Of a DNA stretch of 64,000 bases, positions 12,460-24,618 are shown piece by piece (positions within the stretch are counted from its first letter, which is position 1; the number at the start of each line of letters is the position of its first letter). The translations under genes and the position numbers were made by a program. Source of the stretch: Ambrosia x helenae (taxonomy: Eukaryota > Streptophyta > Magnoliopsida > Asterales > Asteraceae); the NCBI GenBank assembly GCA_030844895.1, contig CM061228.1, positions 54,115,081 through 54,179,080 on the forward strand, in the 5' to 3' direction. The notes beneath the pieces are model-generated. The model saw nothing but the letters and a program-made list of their open reading frames with translations. It did no database searches and was not told where the DNA came from.

Positions 12460-14777
12460 GTCACATACCGCTAAGGCAGACACATAGGAAGGAGACTTCG
12501 AAAGGTTTTCAAGCATAAGGTTTGAACAACACATAAGATAAGGTATGATTGATATCGAATATTTCAAATTATTTTACAAACAAGAAATAAATTGTCTACA
12601 GCCAAATTATCATAAAACACATAATTATTAAATTGTGTTGAGACAAGACCCACAACACACGGTATCACACGGTGCATACTCAAACCGGTCCCTCAAGTCC
12701 CTAGCGTCCATACAATCAATTACCTAATAAACATGCATAAAAGAATTGTCAACATAAAGTTGGTGAGTTCACATGTTTAAATGTACGTAATGTAAAGTTA
12801 GTGAAATTCGTGTATGACCGATCAAAGCTAGCTAAGCCAGTGATTATTGTGCCAACCATGATTCCCATAACTAAACCTCTTGACTGTTGTGCCCCGCGTA
12901 TTATATAATAAGCACAATGTATGAATAGTAGAAAACTAGCACTCTTTTGTATGTGACATGTTAGAGCGACTAACCAAGAGTAGGGGTGTCAACCCAATAG
13001 ATTTATTTAAGTGTTTCGTGGCTACTATTAGCTAATTGTTATAGTTAAATGTATGTATGAGGACTATTGAGCCCATGAACCGTTTGTCTCATGTTTCACA
13101 TGGTATTCATGATAGAATTCACTTTAAATGAAATGTAACTTGTAATATGTAGCATGTGTATCCCCCAAAAGTATGAAAATAGTAAAAGGGAGTTCTGAAA
13201 CTCACCTGGTGTCTGTGTGGATGTCAAGCAAAAGCAGAAGCCCGAATAACTATAGTCCGAATAAAAAGTGCCCTAAAATAATAAGGACATCTTAGGTCGT
13301 TTGTACTTTGTTATTTACCATGCAAGTTGTTCACCCGATTTTTGAACACTTGGACCATGTGTACGGGGGGAGGGGGTCATAGTCCATACATGTGACAAAT
13401 ATTACGTATCATTGTTTGTATTTTTGAAAAAGGTGTATGGCTTTAACTTGTAGAATCTTGGAAATTCTTGTTAGATTCATTCATAAAAATAACGAGTCTT
13501 GTCAACACCGGGTTCACAAGTTATCATATGTTACCATATAATACCCTATGTTAACATATATTATGAAATTGTATGTAATATAGTGATTTAACATGTGTTT
13601 TACTGTCTTTGTGTTAAAAAATAGTTAACGTATGTTGGCAGTCTTTTTAACATATGTTTCTCATGAATCAAAGTTTTAACATGTTTTTATTGAGTTCCAA
13701 AAATGAATTTTGTGCATTTAATTCGACCTCACACATACTCGTATACATTTACATGTGTATTTGCGGGTATGTGTGTGTATTTTCATACATACGTGCGTGT
13801 ATTTATATAAATATTATAGATATATGTGTGGGTATATAATAGGTTCTTGCCACATTCTTTGAGAGTGTTAGAGGATTTTAAAACTTGTGCTCGTGTATAC
13901 ATGCTTGTTAATTTGTCGTGGCTCAGGTGAACATTCGTATATAACCGAAAGTTAAAGAAATTGTAAAAAATATTAGGAAGTTCGGACATACCAAGAGAGA
14001 ACCGAATGTATAAGTTATTTGGCCTACGTCTTCTTCTATTTCATATGATGTGAATTCGAACCTTCAAGGTATATGATGATGAGGTTCTCGATCGTTAGGG
14101 AGACCGGGTCGGGGTTTGGTTTTGAGTCGAGACCAAAGGAAAAGAAGGGAAGGAGTGTAAGTGAAATGAAGATGGTTGGTGTGGGAAAAAGCAAACGGTT
14201 CCTTTATATGGGTCGAGAGATAGAGGGAAGGTTTGGAAGGTTATGTATTGTTTTAGATGGTTAAGGTTCCTAGGATATGGTAGCAAGAGAGTACCTTTCC
14301 ATTTGGGTATAAACCTTTGACATTGTAAGAAAGTGACTTGTGCATTAATCATTGAGGATGTTTGGCCGATATTTGGTGTAGGATCGTAACATATTAGGAA
14401 GCCAGTCTCCTATTGGAATGAAAAAGGTCTTGGAAAGATATAAGGGATGGCTTAGTGTGTAGTTTGTCTTCTTATTGCATGCATGAGTTCATGGTTTGGA
14501 TTATCCCACACACACACATAACCGTATATGTGTGCATGTATATTGATTTGTCTTGTTCATGGGAGTATATGTATAGCCATGTGTGTGTGTATATGTATTA
14601 CTTGTTTGTGTGTTAAACTAGTTTGTAGGGTAGGACTTGTCTTTGTTAACACACGCATTGTGTATGAGTTGCATATATATATATATATATCCAGTTTGTG
14701 TGTATACATATGCATTTATATATATATATACACATATTCTATTTTAAGTTTCCAAATATCCACACTCATATTCATAG

Positions 14778-14809
<32 letters not shown>

Positions 14810-15503
14810 CTCTAGAGTTTGTCTTGATCCATCCACACACATGGATGATTGTATATGTGTATACATATATGTTTTAGATAGTATTTATCTTGTTTCAATG
14901 TGTATATATAGACATTGAAAACCGATTATGTGCATTTATATATACATATTGTGTCTTTTTTTTTAAATTCATCATGTCACCATATATATAGTCTTGTTTG
15001 ATGATAACACATGTGTAATCGCTAGATAATATTAACATTGAGTTAATGTCATGTGTTATTCTATCTTTAAATATATGTTAGGTTATTAAATTAACTAATT
15101 TTACATATGTTGTGGACTTTGAATTGATTAATGGTGCAAATTCTATGATTTTATGTGTCGAATATCCACAAAATATCTTATGAATGTTCGGGTTTTATAT
15201 GGAATTGAATAATTTCCAAACTAGATCTTGCCATGTGTAAGCATGTTTTGTTTGTATGTAATAATAGGAAATTCGGTCTCTCTCTGTTGAGTGTGTGATT
15301 GGCTTGATTGTTCAATGCCAATTATTTCTGATTTCGGGTGTTGCTTTCGTAAATGGAAAATGTAATGAATTCCTTGAAATTCTTTGGGCTTTGCTAGACT
15401 CGGGATGATATAGTTAACGTAAAAATGTCATATGCACACATGAAATGACATAGTTTAAAAGAGTGTGTATGGATCTTGACCTGGAAATTCTATGGGTGTC
15501 ACA
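12460..15503 (-). repeat. Element A 5' LTR (3,044 bp)
   Basis: Starts TGTCACATAC and ends GGTGTCACA on the plus strand. Homologous to 4046-7065 throughout, with many substitutions and an additional ~65 bp at about 12885-12955. Contains its own TG/TA-rich region (14505-14980). Confidence 0.9.
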
Positions 15504-15508
15504 TCTGG
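15504..15508 (+). repeat. Target-site duplication of element A (right)
   Basis: TCTGG, identical to 4041-4045. Confidence 0.9.
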
Positions 15509-16334
15509 ACACATGGTAGGTGACTTATCCATGCTATTGACATAAATAATATCAACGGGGGATATGTTGCTTTTTCTGGTAATAAATAAGGTTACATTAC
15601 TAAAGAATGTACCACAGGTAATGGAATTATCAATTTTGATAAGATAAGCTATGTCAAAAAGATAGACCACAATTTGCTGGGTGGGTCACAAATCTATGAC
15701 AAGAAGTTTATAGTGTTCTTTGATGACAATGCTTGCTTCATTTTGAAGCCCGGTTTCAAAATTCTTAAAGAGTGGGTTAAGATTTATGCTCCAAGGGTAA
15801 ACAATCTATATGTTCCAAATGTGAGTAAGGTAATTACAACACAAGGTCAGGTCACTTGTTTTCTGTCAAAGGTAACAGAAAAGGAATCCATCATGTAGCA
15901 CAGACTAATGGGTCACATTCAATTGAGGAAGACGAATCACATGGTGAAGAATCAACTTGTGGATGGTGTCTCAGTCAAAAATTTCCATCTCAATGACGCA
16001 TGTGTCTCTTGCAAAGAAGGCAAACAAAAGAAGAAATATCAAAAGTTCAAGAAGATCAACTTAGTTAGTGTACCTCTTGGACGATTTCACATGGATCCAT
16101 TTGGACTTGTCAATCGCAAAAGCCAAAATGGAGATTTATACTGTCTGGTTGTCACAAATGATTATTCAAGATTCTCTTGGGTGGTGTGTATGCAACATAT
16201 AATTGAGCCTTCAAAATCTTGAAGAATCTGTTCACAAAGATTGAAAACCTATATCAGCTGAAGATCCGAAGGATTCGAAGTGATAATGGAACATAATTCA
16301 AGAATCGTCTATGGAGGCAATGTGAAATTAGAAA
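15509..16334 (+). pseudogene. Host Copia protease end, GAG-pre-integrase and integrase N-terminal part
   Basis: Resumes the Copia frame after element A (HMVGD). A Copia pre-integrase block follows: LLGGSQIYDKKFIVFFDD (15674 on), MGHIQLRKTNHMVKN and CVSCKEGK (15908-16030), the HHCC zinc-binding region. Integrase core residues seen are Asp in HMDPFG (about 16090) and in RSDNGT (about 16278-16293); VVTNDYSRFSW lies between them. Single-base shifts and stops occur, for example after ESIM (15896) and in place of the Glu of NGTEF. Element B cuts the frame at 16334. Confidence 0.8.
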
Positions 16335-17830
16335 TGTAACACCCCAACCGATGGCGGAAACATCGGGATGTCACGTAATGATGATTGTTCAGTAGTCATG
16401 GTGAATAATAGATTCCATTAAATGATTTATATGAATTACATACAATAGTTCTAGAATTTGTACATCAAATTGAATGAAACTATACACATATCTTCAAGCA
16501 TCAATACAAATCTTCAAGCAAATAGAACCTGAAACATGTTAAGTTGAAAATGTTTTGGGTCAACAAAAGTTGGTGAGAATTACATAGGTTTTTGATGATT
16601 GAATAAAATGTTGTGCAATTCATGTGTCATGTCAATCTAGTCCATATGTGAGAACATACTAGAAATAAATCGAGTGCATAATCAACCCTGATGACTGTTA
16701 TAAAATGATACATACCATACGCTCATGGTCCAATATGTTATACGATAACAAACACCCACGTAACCTTTGTAGGAGGCACGTATCCGGTGGGATTGTCAGT
16801 CCAATAGATCTATCAATGTATACCGCCGGCTGATCAATGTTAATGATTATGCTAGAATGGTGCTTACTCTAATCATGCTCAAGACATAATGCAACATAGA
16901 AAACACATAGACACATTGATGATTGAATTGCAATGATGATGTTATAAACATGTTTCACCCCAAAAATGGTGATAAATAGAAAAGGGGCTATGTAAAACTC
17001 ACCTTGGTAAAATGTTATATCTGTTGAGAAATGTGTTGACCAAATGTATCAAGTATCACCCTAAAATGAGGTAATAAATATGTCTAAGTCTATCAAGTCT
17101 ACAAATGTATAAGTTCTAGGGCTTCGAATTGGGAATGATTGCTCGTTTGATTAATATTAAAAATATTCGCCAATTGAGAGAAATTTAGTAAATAATTAAC
17201 TAAAAATCTTTTTATAAATGTTAAATCTAGGATGGTCACAAGAATGTGTATAAAGTATAAAAATAATTTTTATAAAATTATTTTCTTTAAAATAGATTTT
17301 TAAATCTATTTATTATAAATAGCCAATATTTAACTTTAATATTCAAAAATACTAAAATTAAAGAATTTCTATTTTAAAAATCATATTTCTGTTCTAAATG
17401 ATTAAAAATAAATTGTATAAAATTTTGGTGCAAAAATGATGAAAATTGAATTTATTATGATTAAAACTAACAAAAATTGATTAAAAATGTTAAATAAATG
17501 ATTTTTCTGAAATAAAAATCATTTTTGAAAAGCTTAATGTTATAAAAACTTAGGATAATTTTTGTGGAAATTAATAAGATCGTTTTGATATTTTTATAGA
17601 TTTTTATAAATAAAATAGAATAAACTTGATTTATTTATTATATATATTAAATAAATAAATTTCTGAAAACTAAAAATTGTAGTTTGATCATTTACATCAG
17701 ATTAGTATAAGATAATTTTTGTAGAATTTATAAAAAGGTTTTGGTATTTTAAAATGAATTTATAAGATTTATATAAAATCTATTTTAATTGTTTTTGGTT
17801 AAAAACAAACCAAAAAAATTGTTTGCTGCT

Positions 17831-17895
17831 CACAGGGTTCGAACCCGCGTGGGCTGGGTGTAGTGCACCAGACACAACCATCTGGTCCAAGCCAG
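17831..17895 (-). other. tRNA-like module (A and B boxes), LTR of B
   Basis: On the minus strand an A-box-like TGGACCAGATGG (17878-17889) and a B-box-like GGGTTCGAACCC (17835-17846), starts 43 bases apart as in tRNA genes. No full acceptor stem is seen by eye, so a working tRNA is unlikely. The other LTR repeats it at 21417-21471. Confidence 0.65.
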
Positions 17896-18489
17896 TGGTT
17901 GTGTTTGGTTGTTTGTTAATATAAAATAAATACATAAAGGTGTTCTTCCCCAAAACCCCAATTACAAGCCCTAGATCTACAATCAGGCAGTTATCACAAC
18001 ATTAACCCAATTAAACATAGGGCTAATGTTGTTCAGACGCCGATTAACAAAACCCACCATAAAAATTACACTTACAAACACTTATGATCTCGATTTGATC
18101 GGTCAAAATTGAAAACTTAAACATACGATCGTGCACCGTAAACAGAGGATAATTAGGAGGATTTGGAGGTGGAGAAAGGTGTAATGGCGAGTTGTGAATA
18201 CTCGTGGATGATCAATTTATAGTATGAAGTCCTGGTTGATTGAATTGGTATGCGTTGACTCGTCATTGAATACATACGCGTAATAGGTTAATTTTGGTAT
18301 CAATTGACGATCAAAACTCGTGTATCCTAGTCATAATAGGCCGGACATCATGCAAACATGCCTTATTGGGATTAAAACGCGTCCAGACTTGTTGATTAAG
18401 GCAGCCCGTTCGTAACAGTTGACTTATCAAAAGTCAACTGTTGATAATGAAGTGTGTTTATAAATAATACAGGTTGGGTTTAAACAATA

Positions 18490-18560
18490 ACGAGCTGTGG
18501 AGCAGATGGTATACACGCGCGTTTGTGTGTGGATGGCACGGGTTCGAACCACAGCAAGAA
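18490..18560 (+). other. tRNA-like module (A and B boxes), LTR of B
   Basis: A-box-like TGGAGCAGATGG at 18498-18509 and B-box-like GGGTTCGAACC at 18540-18550, 42 bases apart. Opposite in direction to the module at 17831-17895. Repeated in the other LTR at 22081-22134. Confidence 0.65.
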
Positions 18561-18695
18561 CACCCGTTTTTTTTGTTTTAAAACAGTGAAGGGAAAAAGA
18601 ATAATGGGCCGGTGAGTGTTTGGGCCTGGTGGGTACTTGGGTCTGGTTGATGTTTGGGCCGAGAAGAGTGGGGTTTGTTTTAAAGGTGAATTGTG

Positions 18696-18698
<3 letters not shown>

Positions 18699-18764
<66 letters not shown>
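18699..18764. repeat. (TTA)n and (TA)n microsatellite in LTR of B
   Basis: About 18 TTA units then a (TA) run; the copy at 22283-22350 is longer. The same place in element C also carries (TA)n-(AAT)n. Confidence 0.9.
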
Positions 18765-18765
<1 letters not shown>

Positions 18766-19009
18766 TGTGTGGTCGGGAAATAAAACTTAGGCACATTATA
18801 CGTATTATAATTCAAAAATTTGGCGATGTTACAGTCTCCCCTACTTTTAGGAACTTCGTCCCGAAGTTAAAAGAAAACCAGGGTTACAATTGGTCAACTA
18901 CCGGAAACCTTGATAAAATTTCACACTACCTTAACGTACCTGTAAATTCATGATTACGTTCCGGACCGTAATTGCCAATTTACCTTACATTAGGGTTTTG
19001 CGTCCTTCT

Positions 19010-19150
19010 ATGACTCTATCAATTGTTGAGTAGTCTGATAGTCTCCACCAGTCGTTGAGCAGGTGGTAGGGCCTCTCCCGACTGTTGGAAAGACATGATG
19101 ACCTCTACCAATCGTTAAGTAGGTTGTTTGGTAGTCAACTAACTGTTGTA
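19010..19150 (-). repeat. 30-bp tandem repeat beside the purine tract of B
   Basis: GTTGAG-type anchors recur at 19025, 19055, 19085 and 19115, an exact 30-base period, each with a half-palindromic CTCTACCAATCGTT-like core. The counterpart in C is at 27930-28066. Confidence 0.8.
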
Positions 19151-19899
19151 CAAGTAAGCAAGTATGATCATAGATATAGCAGTTAGTTCACATTCAAACA
19201 AGCATGCACACAGATGTTATGATAATACTTGAATTTTTATTACTTGAATCAAATAGCGTCAATGCATAGAATAAAAGCAACCAATAGTCAAATGGTGAGA
19301 CTTGCGGTTAGGTAGCTGGAGGGTCTTGATCTCGGTTTAGTTTAGGGCATCGGTTACGGTAGTGATTTGGGTAATGAATGTTCAATAAGATATGGGTTGA
19401 ATGAAGGACAATGAGGTAATATAAGGAATGTAATCATTTATTTATTTAATTAAAACGAATAAACGAAAACGTTGACTTATCAAAGATTCTAAATTCTAAT
19501 AACATATGAAGACATGCTTTAGCCTATAAGTGAACACTCATCCCGAGAATTCCCAGGTAGGCATCCGGGTCCCTCGTCTGATTGGGATATATGCGCAATG
19601 CCAGCCTAGACAGAAGACTCAGAATACAGGCGTTCACCCTTCCAGATTGCACGTGTTCGTTATTAAAATCTAGAACTTCGACGAGATCTCATGGTGGTTC
19701 AGGCTAAACCTGAGGATTTTGTCCTATTAGTCTAAGAGTAGATCCAATGGTGGAGAGCAACCTTCTTGTAGGGATGAAAGTAGGGATATGAAGTAGGAGG
19801 GAGATAGAGTATAGCAAGTAAAAGGAGCAAGTACTGATTAAATCCTATGGTTATAGACTAGATTATTTTTTTCTAATAACCTAATTCCCTATAACCATG

Positions 19900-19911
19900 G
19901 CTCTGATACCA
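19900..19911 (-). other. Element B primer-binding site, tRNA-iMet
   Basis: TGGTATCAGAGC on the minus strand, three bases from the LTR end. Confidence 0.9.
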
Positions 19912-19914
19912 ATC

Positions 19915-22280
19915 TGTAACACCCCAACCGATGGCGGAAACATCGGGATGTCACGTAATGATGATTGTTCAGTAGCTCATGGTGAATAATAGATTCCATT
20001 AAATGATTTATATGAATTACATACAATAGTTCTAGAATTTGTACATCAAATTGAATGAAACTATACACATATCTTCAAGCATCAATACAAATCTTCAAGC
20101 AAATAGAACCTGAAACATGTTAAGTTGAAAATGTTTTGGGTCAACAAAAGTTGGTGAGAATTACATAGGTTTTTGATGATTGAATAAAATGTTGTGCAAT
20201 TCATGTGTCATGTCAATCTAGTCCATATGTGAGAACATACTAGAAATAAATCGAGTGCATAATCAACCCTGATGACTGTTATAAAAGGATACATACCATA
20301 CGCTCATGGTCCAATATGTTATACGATAACAAACACCCACGTAACCTTTGTAGGAGGCACGTATCCGGGTGGGATTGTCAGTCCAATAGATCTATCAATG
20401 TATACCGCCGGCTGATCAATGTTAATGATTATGCTAGAATGGTGCTTACTCTAATCATGCTCAGGACATAATGCAACATAGAAAACACATAGACACATTG
20501 ATGATTGAATTGCAATGATGATGTTATAAACATGTTTCACCCCAAAAATGGTGATAAATAGAAAAGGGGCTATGTAAAACTCACCTTGGTAAAATGTTAT
20601 ATCTGTTGAGAAATGTGTTGACCAAATGTATCAAGTATCACCCTAAAATGAGGTAATAAATATGTCTAAGTCTATCAAGTCTACAAATGTATAAGTTCTA
20701 GGGCTTCGAATTGGGAATGATTGCTCGTTTGATTAATATTAAAAATATTCGCCAATTGAGAGAAATTTAGTAAATAATTAACTAAAAATCTTTTTATAAA
20801 TGTTAAATCTAGGATGGTCACAAGAATGTGTATAAAGTATAAAAATAATTTTTATAAAATTATTTTCTTTAAAATAGATTTTTAAATCTATTTATTATAA
20901 ATAGCCAATATTTAACTTTAATATTCAAAAATACTAAAATTAAAGAATTTCTATTTTAAAAATCATATTTCTGTTCTAAATGATTAAAAATAAATTGTAT
21001 AAAATTTTGGTGCAAAAATGATGAAAATTGAATTTATTATGATTAAAACTAACAAAAATTGATTAAAAATGTTAAATAAATGATTTTTCTGAAATAAAAA
21101 TCATTTTTGAAAAGCTTAATGTTATAAAAACTTAGGATAATTTTTGTGGAAATTAATAAGATCGTTTTGATATTTTTATAGATTTTTATAAATAAAATAG
21201 AATAAACTTGATTTATTTATTATATATATTAAATAAATAAATTTCTGAAAACTAAAAATTGTAGTTTGATCATTTACATCAGATTAGTATAAGATAATTT
21301 TTGTAGAATTTATAAAAAGGTTTTGGTATTTTAAAATGAATTTATAAGATTTATATAAAATCTATTTTAATTGTTTTTGGTTAAAAACAAACCAAAAAAA
21401 TTGTTTGCTGCTCACAGGGTTCGAACCCGCGTGGGCTGGGTGTAGTGCACCAGACACAACCATCTGGTCCAAGCCAGTGGTTGTGTTTGGTTGTTTGTTA
21501 ATATAAAATAAATACATAAAGGTGTTCTTCCCCAAAACCCCAATTACAAGCCCTAGATCTACAATCAGGCAGTTATCACAACATTAACCCAATTAAACAT
21601 AGGGCTAATGTTGTTCAGACGCCGATTAACAAAACCCACCATAAAAATTACACTTACAAACACTTATGATCTCGATTTGATCGGTCAAAATTGAAAACTT
21701 AAACATACGATCGTGCACCGTAAACAGAGGATAATTAGGAGGATTTGGAGGTGGAGAAAGGTGTAATGGCGAGTTGTGAATACTCGTGGATGATCAATTT
21801 ATAGTATGAAGTCCTGGTTGATTGAATTGGTATGCGTTGACTCGTCATTGAATACATACGCGTAATAGGTTAATTTTGGTATCAATTGACGATCAAAAAC
21901 TCGTGTATCCTAGTCATAATAGGCCGGACATCATGCAAACATGCCTTATTGGGATTAAAACGCGTCCAGACTTGTTGATTAAGGCAGCCCGTTCGTAACA
22001 GTTGACTTATCAAAAGTCAACTGTTGATAATGAAGTGTGTTTATAAATAATACAGGTTGGGTTTAAACAATAACGAGCTGTGGAGCAGATGGTATACACG
22101 CGCGTTTGTGTGTGGGATGGCACGGGTTCGAACCACAGCAAGAACACCCGTTTTTTTTTGTTTTAAAACAGTGAAGGGAAAAAGAATAATGGGCCGGTGA
22201 GTGTTTGGGCCTGGTGGGTACTTGGGTCTGGTTGATGTTTGGGCCGAGAAGAGTGGGGTTTGTTTTAAAGGTGAATTGTG

Positions 22281-22352
<72 letters not shown>

Positions 22353-22421
22353 TTGTGTGGTTGGGAAATAAAACTTAGGCACATTATACGTATTATAATT
22401 CAAAAATTTGGCGATGTTACA
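19915..22421 (-). repeat. Element B 5' LTR (2,507 bp)
   Basis: Nearly identical to 16335-18833. Contains tRNA-like modules at 21417-21471 (minus) and 22081-22134 (plus) and a (TTA)n tract at 22283-22350. Confidence 0.92.
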
Positions 22422-23525
22422 AGAAAGGTATCCATCATGAATTGACAGCACCTTACACTCCACAGCAAAACGAGGTTGCAAAAAGGAAGAGCTTGACTCT
22501 TATAGAAGCAGCTAGAACTGTGCTCACATACTCGAATCTATTAGTATTCTTTTGGAATGAGGCAGTTCATTGTGCGTGTTATACTCTGAATAGGGTTCTG
22601 ACACTAAAGAAGCATGGTAAGACTTCTTACAAATTGTTGAATTGTCGGAAACCGAATTTAGAGTTCCTGGAACCATTCGGAGCTCCATGTACCATGATCC
22701 AACCTCATGAAAAATTCAGACCAAAGGTAGAAGAAGGTTTCTTTGTTTAGCACTCCCAATAAAAGAGTGTACAACAAAAGAACCAATAGAGTTGAAGAAT
22801 GGCTTAACGAAGACATTCAATGTTACACTGTCAATGCTCCTGCTATTGGACCTGATTGGTTGTTCGACAACAAGGGTTTGTTTTATTCTTTCAATGTGGA
22901 TACTGTGGTTGATGAAGTTGTTGCTCAAATGTATTAAGAATATGAAAATACTTGTAGTTCATCAGTTATGCATCCGATCATCATCAATACACCAACAACA
23001 TCTAATAACGCAATACCCATCGAAACTCAAGCAGTAGAAAATGGGGAGGTATTTCACGAGGTTCAACAGAGATTCAAGACTCATCTTCATCAGATGAAGA
23101 ATATGTAGAATCCCAGGAAATCCTATCTAAAATACAAACTAGAAATGGCGAATCCGCCACATCTCCAATTAACCTTACAGGAACTACTCAAGTAGGTCCT
23201 TCTTCTACAGCACCAGGCATCGCTCTGCGGATTGATTTCTCAAATTTTAATTTTCAACAAGCTGGTACTTCATCTTCAAATGCAATAGAGAAAAATTTAT
23301 TTGAAGATCTGGAAAATTCCAATTTATAGTTGAATGATCCAGTGCCGACACTTCTAGAATCTTGGATTCACGACACTCATCCGTTGCAAAATGTGATTTG
23401 TAATCCAACTAGCCGAGTTATGATACGTGGTTAGCTCAGAAATGCTAGTAGAAGTGACAATGTAGGTACCCTAGGCTTATACTCAAATATCGAAAAATCT
23501 GGTGTTCAAAATGATTGGTCCTTCC
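22422..23525 (+). pseudogene. Host Copia integrase C-terminal half and linker to RT
   Basis: After the AGAAA duplication the frame resumes with HHELTAPYTPQQN (about 22434), then LIEAARTVL, FFWNEAVHCACYTLNRVL, KTSYKLLN, LEFLEPFGAPCTM and a GFFV/STPNKRVYNKRTNRVEEWL block (22730-22800). The Glu of the usual AERK motif reads AKRK, so the third catalytic residue of the DDE triad is missing. An Asp/Ser/Glu-rich linker (23050-23520) leads to RT. At least four stops or frameshifts. Element C interrupts it after 23525. Confidence 0.8.
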
Positions 23526-23662
23526 TGTAACATCGAGAAATTTTCAAATTTCAACACGTATATTATATTTTTTTTATCATTCATAACGTGCCTAAGTCTT
23601 ATTTTCCCGACCACACAACTTATATATATATATATATGTATATATATAAGTATAATAATAAT

Positions 23663-23701
<39 letters not shown>

Positions 23702-23867
23702 CATGATGCAAATATTATAACAAAACCCCCCCTAAACCTAAACTACAACCCAACAAACAAAACTACCCAACCCAACACCCTCTTGAGCCCACCAGACTCG
23801 GCCCAAACCACCCAGCCCAAACCCCTCCTTCCCATTTCAGTTATAAAAAAAATAAAGAACCCTGCTC

Positions 23868-23922
23868 GGATTCGAACCCGGACCACCTCCACACACACGC
23901 GCGCGTTACACCACCTGGACCA
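23868..23922 (-). other. tRNA-like module, LTR of C
   Basis: Minus-strand A-box-like TGGTCCAGGTGG (23911-23922) and B-box-like GGGTTCGAATCC (23868-23879), 43 bases apart. Repeated at 28571-28627. Confidence 0.65.
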
Positions 23923-24556
23923 CACCCTTTAGTTGGTTTAAAACCAACTTAATTTATATAAATACTCACTCTCGTTACTCTTTCATCCTTCCTGTGTCGT
24001 GCAACAGCAGCAGATATGGCATGTTTTACAAATTTTGACCATTCAATTAACTTAATTGACACGCTTGAATTTATAAATGGAATGATTACGCGATTATCGG
24101 CCATCAGTGACTCATCAACACGTTAATCATCATCCAATTGATACCCAATTAACCATTTTCGCATTTGACATTCAAGTCGTGGTCAACGCTTGCCAATTCA
24201 ACGATCCAGTTCATTGTACTATAAATGGATCATTTCTGGACCATCTCACCTCGCCGATTATCCTATTCCAATCCTCAATTTTACTCAATAACTTGCTGTT
24301 CTTATAATACGATCACGTGTTTGACTTTACAAGTTGACTGGCCATTTGTGCTCGTAACAACGTTGTAAGTTTAATTATTTTTGTGGGTTTTGATCTTCGG
24401 CATTCACACATCAATAGCCCTAAGGTTAATTGGGCTATCGATGTGTGAATCAAACGATTGCAGATTCTAGGGCTCGTGATGTTTATTTTGGGGATAAACT
24501 GGAATTGCATAATATATTTATTTTAAAACGAACGAAACTAATCACAACCACTGGTC

Positions 24557-24618
24557 TAGACCAAGTGGTTGTGACTGGTGCTCCCATCCTGAGCCACCCG
24601 GGTACGAGTCCCGGCAGT
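24557..24618 (+). other. tRNA-like module, LTR of C
   Basis: A-box-like TAGACCAAGTGG (24557-24568) and B-box-like GGGTACGAGTCC (24600-24611), 43 bases apart; the T-arm-like CCGGG...CCCGG stem is complete. The other LTR has the canonical GGGTTCGAGTCC at 29305-29316. Confidence 0.65.

Larger units (their letters stand above)
4046..15503 (-). mobile_element. Element A: complete, decayed Ty3/gypsy chromovirus-like retrotransposon (Tekay/Del type)
   Basis: 11,458 bp with two LTRs of about 3.0 kb, a perfect 5-bp TSD (TCTGG), a tRNA-iMet primer site next to the right LTR and a purine tract next to the left LTR, so it is transcribed right to left. Gene order on the minus strand is an extra pre-gag ORF, gag with a CCHC knuckle, protease, RT, RNase H, integrase and a C-terminal chromodomain-like block. 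Long LTRs and the chromodomain suggest the Tekay/Del lineage (inference). By eye the LTRs differ at several percent or more of positions, so the insertion is old; the coding region has many stops. Confidence 0.9.
16335..18833 (-). repeat. Element B 3' LTR (2,499 bp)
   Basis: TGTAACACC...GATGTTACA. Contains a (TTA)n-(TA)n microsatellite (18699-18764), two tRNA-like modules and a very AT-rich centre (17150-17800). Confidence 0.92.
18834..19914 (-). other. Element B internal region, non-coding
   Basis: Holds, in transcription order: primer site TGGTATCAGAGC (19911-19900), a leader shared with element C, a 3' part with a 30-bp tandem repeat (19010-19150) and a purine tract (18845-18834). I see no gag or pol motif in any frame. 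Confidence 0.85.
16335..22421 (-). mobile_element. Element B: young non-autonomous LTR retrotransposon without genes (LARD)
   Basis: 6,087 bp with 2.5-kb LTRs, 5-bp TSD AGAAA (16330-16334 and 22422-22426), tRNA-iMet primer site and purine tract; transcription would run on the minus strand. The internal region is 1,081 bp with no reading frame resembling gag or pol. The two LTRs look almost identical: I counted three substitutions plus a few single-base and microsatellite length differences, so the insertion is recent. LTR ends, leader and 3' untranslated part match element C, which keeps a gag; B looks like the same family with gag deleted. Confidence 0.92.

Noticed and set aside
18480..18953. 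Reading frames rich in Asn or Ile over the (TTA)n tract (also 22041-22481, 23483-23932 and 28306-28743)
   Set aside because: They are translations of microsatellites inside LTRs and have no independent coding support.
24557..24618. Functional tRNA gene
   Set aside because: A and B boxes and a T-arm exist, but no acceptor stem or convincing cloverleaf could be drawn, and copies lie inside LTRs.
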